This document shows positions 1-6,477 of a stretch of 11,005 nt of DNA, piece by piece; position 1 is the first letter of the stretch, and every line of letters starts with the position of its first letter. The notes under the pieces were generated by a model. The model saw only the letters and a list, made by a program, of their open reading frames with translations. It was not told where the DNA came from and made no database searches. This stretch comes from CAZDBA01 sp964503615 (GTDB lineage: Bacteria > Planctomycetota > Planctomycetia > Pirellulales > Pirellulaceae). The stretch lies in assembly GCA_964503615.1 (NCBI GenBank), contig CAZDBA010000159.1:1-11005 (forward strand). Direction: 5' to 3'. The translations under genes and the position numbers were made by a program.

Positions 1-8
1 CCCTTTTT

Positions 9-67
9 CAGGATTTAAAATCCTGTGACCTAACGGTTATGTGGGTTCAAGTCCCACTCGGGTACTA
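9..67 (+). tRNA. Partial, degenerate tRNA-Leu(UAA), 3' portion only
   Basis: The anticodon arm is intact: stem CAGGA/TCCTG (9-13/21-25) around loop TTTAAAA, which puts anticodon TAA at 16-18. A class II long variable arm follows (TGACC/GGTTA, 26-30/35-39, loop TAAC), as expected for leucine. Next comes a T arm with stem GTGGG/CCCAC (41-45/53-57) and loop TTCAAGT. The 3' acceptor strand reads TCGGGT-A-CTA. Compared with E. coli tRNA-Leu(UAA), which ends in seven acceptor bases, A and CCA, it lacks one acceptor base and has CTA for CCA. The eight bases before the anticodon stem (CCCTTTTT) do not resemble a leucine D arm (GGTAGACAC-like). I infer a pseudo-tRNA or att-type remnant left by integration into a tRNA 3' end. 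A divergent functional gene cut by the window edge is less likely but cannot be excluded. Confidence 0.65.
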
Positions 68-130
68 CGGTTTCTAGGGCTCAAATCACTTGCACTATTT
101 TTCTTCGTGATCCATGCAGATTTTTGAAGG

Positions 131-179
131 ATCAGCGGGGTGAGCCAGCGAACTGGTTCGTGGCTCACACGTAGCTGAT
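131..179. repeat. Compound REP-like hairpin
   Basis: Three nested complementary arms are visible: ATCAGC/GCTGAT (131-136/174-179), GTGAGCCA/TGGCTCAC (140-147/161-168) and CGAA/TTCG (149-152/157-160) closed by a CTGG tetraloop, with one bulged G at 148. It lies just downstream of the minus-strand gene ending at 215, so it could protect or end that transcript. No T run follows it in that direction: the T5 at 121-125 is A5 on the transcribed strand. It is therefore not a classic Rho-independent terminator. A dispersed REP-type intergenic element is the other reading. Confidence 0.6.
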
Positions 180-214
180 GCCCTTTTCAGCAATGGCAAA
201 ATTAGTTGGTTAGG

Positions 215-1153
215 CTACGGGGTAGGGAGCAAGAGACCGATGAATGGCGCGATGTCCGAGAAGTCAACAGCCAAGTCTCCATTAATATCAGCTTCAGCCT
301 GAAACGTCATCATAGTCAGAAGCGTGATAAACGGTGCGATATCATTAAAGTCGATAACCGTGTCTCGGTTGACGTCTCCTACTAACACGGTGTCGTCCAT
401 AACAGTAACGTTCAAGTTGAAGTTGTTTGCTCCTCCGGCAAAATTAAAACGTGATGTGCTGCTTCCATCGTCGGTAACTGTCAAGACAATTCCAGCTACG
501 CTGCCAGCGTCAATCCAGCCTTGAACGGTTGCCGCGTCTAAGTCGAACTCGATTTGTGTCGGTGCAGTATCAGGACCGTCCCAGCCCATGACGGTGTTGG
601 TGTTTAGAGCTGTAGAATCAAATGCACCAATGAAGTTCTCTAAATTGGCTCCATCTCCATCGACCCAAGGAATATCACCCGGGTCTGCTAAAGCGCCTAC
701 GTCGGATTGGTTTTGGAAGGTCGCTGCTCCGTCAGCCTGGCTTGCAACGGCTTGGCCGATTGTTCTGTTTCCCTCGGTCCAACCTGCATTGCCAGCATAC
801 AACTCATGAATTGAGAAGGAATCTGCCGTGTCACCATGATTAGAATTGTTGAACGGTGTTGGAGCAATATTTACCGTGATGGTTGCTGAGACGACAGAAC
901 TTCCGGCAAGCGGCTCCAGGTCAAACCCCATCAGCGCCCAGTTCTCAATGTTGCCGGTATTGAGTCCAATCAGTTTAGCGTCGAGTCCACCATTATCATC
1001 GCCGTTGTTACCACCCGAGGGCAGTAGGTCGAGGTCAGCGCTGATTCGAACATCGGTTATGTTGCCGGCGGTTATTTCAGTTTGCGCTGAGGAAATTGCG
1101 GGCAGAGTGGCAATGGCCAAAATTACTAGAAAGTGCAGGTTTAAATACTTCAT
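215..1153 (-). CDS. Secreted protein with C-terminal dockerin-type repeats
   Basis: This is a 312-residue exported protein. The start is ATG at 1153, with GGAG seven bases upstream; an upstream in-frame TTG at 1171 would place the signal peptide awkwardly. Residues 1-23 form a signal peptide (MKYLNLHF, hydrophobic core, SSA|Q cleavage). The body is Asp/Asn/Gly rich and predicted to be beta-rich. A segment near GMDL-type text (LMGFDLEPL) and GWTEGN recalls DNRLRE/CBM96-like beta-sandwich domains, but this is only a resemblance. Residues 259-312 hold two Ca2+-loop repeats of dockerin type I form: GDVNRDTVIDFNDIAPFI and ADINGDLAVDFSDIAPFI. In planctomycetes such tails occur on many secreted proteins without known cohesin partners. 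The gene stands alone, divergent from the sigma operon. A weak promoter-like pair (TTGAAA, 17 bases, AAATAT) lies at 1172-1200 on the minus strand. The substrate or partner is unknown. Confidence 0.85.
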   Translation of the reverse strand: MKYLNLHFLVILAIATLPAISSAQTEITAGNITDVRISADLDLLPSGGNNGDDNGGLDAKLIGLNTGNIENWALMGFDLEPLAGSSVVSATITVNIAPTPFNNSNHGDTADSFSIHELYAGNAGWTEGNRTIGQAVASQADGAATFQNQSDVGALADPGDIPWVDGDGANLENFIGAFDSTALNTNTVMGWDGPDTAPTQIEFDLDAATVQGWIDAGSVAGIVLTVTDDGSSTSRFNFAGGANNFNLNVTVMDDTVLVGDVNRDTVIDFNDIAPFITLLTMMTFQAEADINGDLAVDFSDIAPFIGLLLPTP

Positions 1154-1808
1154 CGGAGCTCCATAAGACAAATATTTGGAAATTGGAAAATGAGTTTCAA
1201 ATGAACGAACGTGTCGTGTACTTCTAGTCTATTGTTTACATTTTGAGATGCAATGATTTTTATTAGGTAGCCTCTGCTTTAGTGTAAGAATTTTCTAAAG
1301 AAACTCATAGTTTGACGAAATTTTGTTCATCGGAGTCTGGCACATGGCTCTTTCAACAAGTGAAGACCATCCAGAAAGGATAAAAATAAGACCAGCGTTT
1401 CATCACTTTCCTTGGCCAAACAAACCGTTGGAGAGAAAGTCACGTTTTGAAAACAACACGGGAAATATTTTCGCCGATTAATACCACAAAGATTGGATCA
1501 GTGAAAACACCTGCACGGGCCTTGCTTACGCTGCGGGTTACCATTTCAGAAGCTTGTGAATCTATAGTAAGGTTTTTAGGCTCCCGACCGCCAATGATCT
1601 CCACGGTATTTCTTCTTCATTAAAAACACGCCCAAAAGTAAAACCGCACCAGAAGCACTAAAAAAACGATGTTTCACAAAAAAGTGCGAACTCGTTTGGG
1701 ATAAATGGCGGTTGGCGGTGATAGAACAGAAAAGACGCAACGTTGACCGCGTGCTCTGTCAGGGTATTTGCGAGTCGACAAGGGCTTTTTGACCGCGAAG
1801 GCTGTCAC
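1154..1808. other. Divergent intergenic region with short repeats and palindromes
   Basis: I see no convincing gene in these 655 bases between the minus-strand dockerin gene and the plus-strand sigma gene. They should hold both promoters. Visible items: a 16-base imperfect palindrome centred on AAGCTT (1545-1560); a perfect tandem heptamer TGGCGGT x2 (1706-1719), whose arm TTGGCGGT (1712-1719) is the reverse complement of ACCGCCAA (1587-1594); a stretch at 1516-1543 resembling GTAAGC-containing intergenic repeats of planctomycetes; and CGGAGTCTGGCAC (1331-1343), which resembles the ends of some dispersed elements. The last two are recollection-level similarities. In-frame codons upstream of 1809 are open back to a TTG at 1743, but the extra sequence does not look like sigma protein. 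Confidence 0.5.
1706..1719. promoter_or_regulatory. Tandem TGGCGGT heptamer, possible operator
   Basis: Two perfect copies of TGGCGGT are directly adjacent, about 90 bases before the sigma start. An inverted copy of the core (ACCGCCAA) lies at 1587-1594. A regulator binding site for the operon is possible. Nothing identifies the protein, and the short length leaves chance as a real option. Confidence 0.25.
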
Positions 1809-2309
1809 TTGAACGAACCACTCAAACGACTGTATGACCGACACGCACCAGCGCTTCGATTGTACGCGCTGACTTGGTGTCGCAACCCGGACGACGCGGT
1901 CCAGGAAGCCCTGATCGACTTGGCCAAACAGTCACAGATGCCGACCGAACCAGTCGCGTGGCTTTACCGCGCCGTTAAGTTTCGAGCCATGAATTTGCAC
2001 CGCAGTCAACGGCGTCGTAGCGAACGTGAAAAAGTCGCCGCCGACCAACGGGCATCTTTTTTTGTTAATGATCCAGCTAATCAGATCGATGCGATGGCCG
2101 TAGAGTCGGCTTTGCAGCGGCTTGAAGAAACGGATCGCGAGATTGTGGTGGCCAGAATATGGGGCGGGTTGTCGTTTGAGCAAATTGCGGAGCTGACCAA
2201 GCTCTCCTCCAGTTCGGCCCATCGTCACTATCAGGCTTCACTAAAAGAATTGAAGCAATACCTAAGCGAGTCCAATTGTCCCATTTCGTCAAAGGGAAAT
2301 CCGTCATGA
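1809..2309 (+). CDS. ECF-type RNA polymerase sigma factor
   Basis: This is a 166-residue alternative sigma factor that would direct RNA polymerase to a small regulon. I chose TTG at 1809 because it is preceded by GAAGG at a spacing of seven, and because the protein then starts MNEPLKRLYDRHAPALRLYA, which is typical of sigma-70 region 2. A further in-frame TTG at 1743 would add 22 residues with no family resemblance. Region 2 covers about residues 5-71, including DDAVQEALIDLAKQ (the region 2.2 polymerase-binding helix) and the aromatic/basic WLYRAVKFRAMNLHRSQRRR segment. Region 4 covers about 99-151, with ALQRLEETDREIVVARIWGG and the helix-turn-helix LSFEQIAELTKLSSSSAHRH. It is the first gene of a four-gene operon and overlaps the next by ATGA (2306-2309). 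The order suggests control by the membrane protein downstream. The exact ECF group is not assigned. Confidence 0.9.
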   Translation: MNEPLKRLYDRHAPALRLYALTWCRNPDDAVQEALIDLAKQSQMPTEPVAWLYRAVKFRAMNLHRSQRRRSEREKVAADQRASFFVNDPANQIDAMAVESALQRLEETDREIVVARIWGGLSFEQIAELTKLSSSSAHRHYQASLKELKQYLSESNCPISSKGNPS

Positions 2310-2965
2310 ACCAATTTGATCCAGATGAATCTGATGATCTCCAAGCGCTTGAGCAACAACTGCGTTCGCTTCGGCCAACACCACCGGAACTAGCACTGAT
2401 GGTGCCTGCTCAGAAGGTTCAGGCTTCACTTGCTCAGCCTGGCCCGGCTCCTGTTGTCACGACATCAGGTTGGAAGCCAATCATCAGCCACTCAATTGCG
2501 GCAGCGGTCGGTTTAGCCGTTGGCGCGGCGATCATGTTGATGCAGACCTATAAATCAAACGAAACCGAAATAGAAACAGCGCGAGTTTCGCACAGCTCCA
2601 ATCAACCGGAAAACCAAACCCCTGCTCAAAGCTCCGGTGATGTTCAACTGGTAGATCAGAAACCTGAGTCATCCGAACCTGAAAATAGATTCCCCAAACA
2701 ACGGCGCTTTCAGCGGGGCGCATTTGAACTATCTGGAACACAAAAGTTATGTGCCTTGGGCCCGATGGGTGATGTCAACGTCGACGCCGCTCGGCTGCAG
2801 CCGCTCGAATCGGCGTCAACTCAAGACGACTCAGATGGAAGCAGTATCGAGGTGTTGCCTCAACGGCCGGTGTTGTCGCCCAGACGAATCAAATTGTTGC
2901 TGGATGACCTGACGTGGCTACCCGAATCAAGAAAACCGTCTTCTGTCGAGGATTTGAAATCATGA
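2306..2965 (+). CDS. Single-pass membrane protein, putative anti-sigma factor
   Basis: This is a 219-residue protein whose ATG overlaps the sigma stop codon (ATGA), with AAAGGGA upstream; an in-frame TTG at 2276 is less likely. Residues 1-55 are hydrophilic and probably cytoplasmic, with a helical LEQQLRSLRPTPPELALM segment of the kind seen in planctomycete proteins encoded next to ECF sigma genes. One transmembrane helix spans about 59-79 (IISHSIAAAVGLAVGAAIML). The remaining 140 residues are low-complexity, Ser/Gln/Glu/Pro rich and probably extracytoplasmic. They end in a basic and acidic patch (SPRRIKLLLDDLTWLPE). No HX3CX2C zinc motif or other named anti-sigma domain is visible, so the role rests on position, translational coupling and topology. 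A scaffold or assembly protein for the two exported products downstream is the alternative. Its stop overlaps the next start (ATGA, 2962-2965). Confidence 0.75.
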   Translation: MNQFDPDESDDLQALEQQLRSLRPTPPELALMVPAQKVQASLAQPGPAPVVTTSGWKPIISHSIAAAVGLAVGAAIMLMQTYKSNETEIETARVSHSSNQPENQTPAQSSGDVQLVDQKPESSEPENRFPKQRRFQRGAFELSGTQKLCALGPMGDVNVDAARLQPLESASTQDDSDGSSIEVLPQRPVLSPRRIKLLLDDLTWLPESRKPSSVEDLKS

Positions 2966-4620
2966 TAAAAAGCTCACTAAAAATCTGTTTGAATTTAAGG
3001 CGAAAGAGCCTGCTGTCGGTTCTGTTTTTGGTTATTGCGTCCAGCAGTTTTGTCGAAGCCACCGCCCAAGAGCCCGCCGCCGATAGCGATTCGTCGAAAG
3101 AAAAATACGGAATCTGGGTTGCCGGAGAAGACGACGAAGGTAAACGATTACAGCAAATGCGTTTGCGTGTCTATCCTCAAGCCGCAGCGATACCAGCGTT
3201 CAAACATCGGTTGATCCCGGCAGCCAACGATCGCGTGGACGGTAACGCAGCGATTTTCTACCTCAAGGCGATGGGCTTTTTCGAGCAGAGTCGTGCCCAA
3301 GAACAGCTGGCCAAGCTGCTTCGAAAGTGGAGCGACGAGGCGACCGACGAGCAACGGAAGTTGGGTGACTATCCACCCTACGTTTGGGAAGAAATCGAAC
3401 CGGAATCATTGCCAAAAGAAAAAGTTGCCCAGTATCTTAGGCTTCATTCGTTTCAGCCTGAGATACTTTACGACGCAGCTCGCCGAACTCGTTTTGAACA
3501 TGATCGTGCGATTGAGCGAGAGTCGAATCCGATCGGGTATTTGTTACCCTCAATTCAACAGCATCGCCAGTTAGCTCGCGTCCAGTCGCTCCGCTGTCGA
3601 TTTGCGATTGCCGAAGGGCGGATCGATGAAGCGGTCGAAATCGTCGGTCAGATAATGGCAATGGGAGTGCATCTGGGTACCGATGAATTTTTGGTCAGCA
3701 CTCTGGTGGGAGTTGCCTTGCACGGTATAGGAACCGATGCGGGTTTGATGCTGTCACAACAACCAGAAACGCCCAACCTTTACTGGGCGCTTGCGGCCTG
3801 TCCTGATCCGGCGATTGATCTAAAGCGAGCGTTCGCATGGGAACGCCAATTTTTGTTGGCTCAAATGCCGCTATTGCGCGAAGTCAACGAGGAGATTCGC
3901 TCGTCAGATTTCTGGGTCGATTTTACGAAGCGATTTGCAAAAGTTTTAAATGAATTTACGAAGGAATATCGAGATTCATTTAACCAGACTTCGATCGAGG
4001 GCTGGGACGAACTTCGAATCGCAACAACGATTGCAAGAGACTACCCGGCAGCTCGAGACTTCCTGCATGAAGTCTACGGGATGTCAGAGGAAAAACTTGA
4101 TCAATATACCAAGACCCAAATCGTGTTCCTGACGATCATCAAGTACAACGAGTTTGCTCAAGACGAAGCCTACAAACATTTTGTGGTCCCGTTCGCAACT
4201 CGTACACAGGCTAATTCGAGCGGAATCAAGCGTGGGTCAGATTTGATGGAAATGTGGAGTGAGAGATTTAGCCACTCGGGACAAGAGCCAATATCTAGCT
4301 CTATTCTTTCGCTTGGGGACGTACTCGTGGCCCCCTCTGAACATGTTGTCGCTGCCGCGGCGGCCGCTCAGCAGCGGCAGAATCTTTGGCAAACCGTAGA
4401 GGCGTTGCGTTTGACGGCGGCTGAGAACGGCGGAAAGCTCGTTGAGTCTTTGGATGAATTGTCGGTCCCAGCGCCACTGGATCCAGGTACGAATAAGCCT
4501 TTTGAATATGAGTCGGACGGTAAAGTCGCAACCTTAAGAGCATCAAAAATTAACTGGCACAGACGTGAAATTAAAGTTGAATTGATGAGTCGTGACGAAC
4601 AAAAGGAGGACAACCAATGA
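2962..4620 (+). CDS. Secreted helical protein of unknown function
   Basis: This is a 552-residue protein. The ATG at 2962 overlaps the previous stop and has GAGG ten bases upstream; an in-frame ATG at 2914 would bury the signal peptide. Residues 1 to about 36 form a signal peptide with a long basic n-region (MIKSSLKICLNLRRK), a hydrophobic core and EATAQ at the cleavage end. The mature protein looks mostly alpha-helical, with repeated amphipathic helices that recall TPR-like folds (for example LRCRFAIAEGRIDEAVEIVG), though no repeat family is certain. Near the C-terminus, QTVEALRLTAAENGG, SLDEL, VPAPLDPGTNKPFEY and a final KVATL resemble a tail seen on many planctomycete exported proteins (PxPxDPxTGKPFxY), related in appearance to pseudopilin C-termini. 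I recognise no catalytic motif. Coupled by ATGA to the DUF1559 gene, it probably works with that protein at the envelope. Confidence 0.85.
   Translation: MIKSSLKICLNLRRKSLLSVLFLVIASSSFVEATAQEPAADSDSSKEKYGIWVAGEDDEGKRLQQMRLRVYPQAAAIPAFKHRLIPAANDRVDGNAAIFYLKAMGFFEQSRAQEQLAKLLRKWSDEATDEQRKLGDYPPYVWEEIEPESLPKEKVAQYLRLHSFQPEILYDAARRTRFEHDRAIERESNPIGYLLPSIQQHRQLARVQSLRCRFAIAEGRIDEAVEIVGQIMAMGVHLGTDEFLVSTLVGVALHGIGTDAGLMLSQQPETPNLYWALAACPDPAIDLKRAFAWERQFLLAQMPLLREVNEEIRSSDFWVDFTKRFAKVLNEFTKEYRDSFNQTSIEGWDELRIATTIARDYPAARDFLHEVYGMSEEKLDQYTKTQIVFLTIIKYNEFAQDEAYKHFVVPFATRTQANSSGIKRGSDLMEMWSERFSHSGQEPISSSILSLGDVLVAPSEHVVAAAAAAQQRQNLWQTVEALRLTAAENGGKLVESLDELSVPAPLDPGTNKPFEYESDGKVATLRASKINWHRREIKVELMSRDEQKEDNQ
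4603..4610 (+). promoter_or_regulatory. Strong Shine-Dalgarno for the DUF1559-like gene
   Basis: AAGGAGGA sits six bases before the ATG at 4617, inside the end of the upstream gene. It is the strongest ribosome site in the window and, with the ATGA overlap, supports the chosen start and high translation of the last gene of the operon. Confidence 0.8.
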
Positions 4621-6170
4621 GCGAATTATTGTTTCCTGTAACCCGTTTGAAATCGGGCTTTCAAAATGCTTTCCGGCATACACCTTTCGCAGTTGTCAGT
4701 TGTTTGTTTTTGCTAAGCCTCTTGAATCCGAGCCACGGACAAACGTTGGAGCAGGTTTTAAACCACGTCGATGCTCAGACCACGATGTTGGTTAAGATCG
4801 AAGCGGCCTCACTCGATGCCTTAATCGAAGCAACGGCCAAAGACGGCGATGCTGAACAGGAAGTGCTTCATGTGTGTTTGAAAAAAACACGCGAGTTGCT
4901 CGCTGGTGATCCTATTTGGATGACGTTCGGTTTTCCTCAAACGCCTGTTCGTGTTCAGGTTTTTATCAGCGACTCCGAAGGTAAACGAATTGAGGCTCTT
5001 AACGAGTTGTGGGACGTTCCGGCCAAAGCTGCCTATGGGCAAGAGCCTCCGTTTATGATTCGTGAACTTTCGGAGGCAGGTGCTTCCGGAGCGAGCGACG
5101 ATTCACGAGCCGAACAGTGGACGAAGTTGATGGCACTGGCAGGCAAGAGCGGAAAAGATGATGCGGTTCAGTTTGCTTGTTTGCCGCCCGAAACCTTGTA
5201 TGAAATCTACCGAGAGCTCAAAACGAATTTGCCCGATTACTTTTTAGGTGGTGGTTCGTCGACGGTGTTGACCGAAGGCCTGCAAGCTGCTTTCGGTTCG
5301 TTTGATGTGAAAACGGGTGCGTTGCATGGCGTGATCCATTCGGCTTCTCCAGAAGCTGCGACTTTGTTTGCTGAACGGGCAAACCAAATGGCGACTTTGA
5401 ACAGGAATAGGATCAGCGAGAATACCACTTTGATTGAGTCGTTGATCCAAAAGCTACCGGAGTCAAGTTTTCGTTCAAACAACCAGCAGGTTCTCTGGGA
5501 GATACCGGCCAGCGAGAACTGGGATCCGTCCGTGGCGCTACGTTCGATGTTGGGGCCAGCCGCCAATCGCTCAGCGGTAACACGACTGCGAAACCTTGCG
5601 TTGGGGGTTTTAAACTACGAATCGGCGCAGGGGCATTTGCCTCCACCGGCTGAAGCACGAAGTCCTGAGGGGCCAAAAGGTTTGAGTTGGCGAGTTCACA
5701 TCTTGCCGTTCCTGGGTGAGCTCGAGCTTTACAAGAGATTCGCCCTCGACGAACCGTGGGACAGCCCGACCAACATCAAGCTTCTTACTGAGATGCCAAG
5801 CATTTACAACCAGTACGGTTCTCGACTGTTGGCTCCAGCCGGTGCAAAGCCGGGCTATACCACAGTAGTAGCACCGATTGGGGAAAACACGATTCTAGGG
5901 GCGGATGGGAGCATCACCTTTTCAGCGATTACAGACGGGACAAGCAACACGATTTTGTTGGTCATTGTTAGAAAGGAGAAATCCGTTCCTTGGACCGCAC
6001 CTCAAGATTACGTTTTCAATCGGAAAGATCCTTCGGCCGATCTTGAGTTCGTCGACGGCAAAACTCCGGTTGTTTTGTGCGATAGTAGTAGCCTGGAGCT
6101 ACGTAGAGAAAACCAGTGGCTGAGGCTGTTTGAGATGAACGATGGTGCGATTGTAGAGCTCAATCAGTGA
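4617..6170 (+). CDS. Secreted DUF1559-like protein without pilin N-terminus
   Basis: This is a 517-residue protein and the last gene of the ECF operon. A signal peptide with a long n-region covers about residues 1-41 (VVSCLFLLSLLNPSHG|Q). There is no GFTLIE-type prepilin motif, so this is the soluble exported form of DUF1559 rather than a pseudopilin. Residues about 42-310 are a family-specific N-terminal region with no recognised domain. DUF1559 features occupy about 318-498: the NLALGVLNYESAQGHLPP helix and loop (326-343), LSWRVHILPFLGELELY (356-372), WDSPTN (381-386) and DGTSNTILLV (440-449), then SVPWTAPQDY. The usual terminal H-X9-DG is missing; the corresponding place reads VVLCDSSSLELR. 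The function of DUF1559 proteins is not settled; an envelope or secretion-structure role is inferred. Translation is coupled to the gene before it (ATGA), and a terminator-like hairpin follows. Confidence 0.9.
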   Translation: MSELLFPVTRLKSGFQNAFRHTPFAVVSCLFLLSLLNPSHGQTLEQVLNHVDAQTTMLVKIEAASLDALIEATAKDGDAEQEVLHVCLKKTRELLAGDPIWMTFGFPQTPVRVQVFISDSEGKRIEALNELWDVPAKAAYGQEPPFMIRELSEAGASGASDDSRAEQWTKLMALAGKSGKDDAVQFACLPPETLYEIYRELKTNLPDYFLGGGSSTVLTEGLQAAFGSFDVKTGALHGVIHSASPEAATLFAERANQMATLNRNRISENTTLIESLIQKLPESSFRSNNQQVLWEIPASENWDPSVALRSMLGPAANRSAVTRLRNLALGVLNYESAQGHLPPPAEARSPEGPKGLSWRVHILPFLGELELYKRFALDEPWDSPTNIKLLTEMPSIYNQYGSRLLAPAGAKPGYTTVVAPIGENTILGADGSITFSAITDGTSNTILLVIVRKEKSVPWTAPQDYVFNRKDPSADLEFVDGKTPVVLCDSSSLELRRENQWLRLFEMNDGAIVELNQ

Positions 6171-6477
6171 AAAGCAGGTTGTACTCGGAGCCTTTGATCT
6201 ATTTAAAGCTGATCCTTTGAGAGCTAGCCGCTGATTCGTTACCATGAAAAAGCTGGCGGTTAGCCTCTTTTTGCTCTGAAAAGGGATTCAGGATACGAAG
6301 GAGACAGGCTTTTAAGAAAAAATCGGTCTTTTTTGAAATGGTCCTGCGTTAAGCTTCGTATGGAAAGATGGCGAAGCCAACCTTGTAAGCCGTGGCATAA
6401 GATAAACGACCTAGCTAGAGCATTGCTTGTTTCCTGTTTTCAAACGGTCCTGATCGCACTTTTTTGGAGTTCTTGTT
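6171..6477. other. Intergenic region between operon end and dockerin gene
   Basis: These 307 bases carry the terminator-like hairpin at 6223-6272. An A6/T6 tract pair (6317-6322/6329-6334) and a small inverted repeat GCTTCG/CGAAGC (6353-6358/6372-6377) follow. The promoter of the next gene should lie in the second half, but no convincing -35/-10 pair stands out. I see no gene here. Confidence 0.5.
6223..6272 (+). terminator. Terminator-like hairpin after the ECF operon
   Basis: GCTAGCCGC (6223-6231) pairs with GCGGTTAGC (6256-6264) in nine pairs including one G-U. A GAG/CTC extension at the base is possible across a bulged A. A T5 run follows at 6268-6272. The 24-base loop is long for a Rho-independent terminator, but the position 53 bases past the stop of the last operon gene fits. 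Confidence 0.6.

Noticed and set aside
1..67. A complete, functional tRNA gene
   Set aside because: No D arm text precedes the anticodon stem and the acceptor 3' strand is one base short, so only a partial tRNA can be supported.
131..179. Rho-independent terminator for the minus-strand dockerin gene
   Set aside because: The transcribed strand has no U run after the hairpin; the nearby T5 is A5 on that strand.
846..1166. Plus-strand open frame opposite the first dockerin gene
   Set aside because: It is antisense to a protein with a clear signal peptide and dockerin repeats, and its translation shows no family text.
1743..1808. Upstream TTG start for the first sigma gene
   Set aside because: The extra 22 residues have no sigma resemblance, while TTG 1809 has a GAAGG site and gives a typical N-terminus.
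2914..2961. ATG at 2914 as start of the helical secreted protein
   Set aside because: It would place 16 residues before the signal peptide and a 52-base overlap; ATG 2962 has GAGG and an ATGA overlap.
2306..2965. Zinc-finger (zf-HC2) anti-sigma factor
   Set aside because: The only cysteine is isolated and there is no HX3CX2C, so only a position-based anti-sigma call is made.
5237..5676. Minus-strand open frames inside the DUF1559-like gene
   Set aside because: They are shadows of a coding strand with clear DUF1559 motifs.
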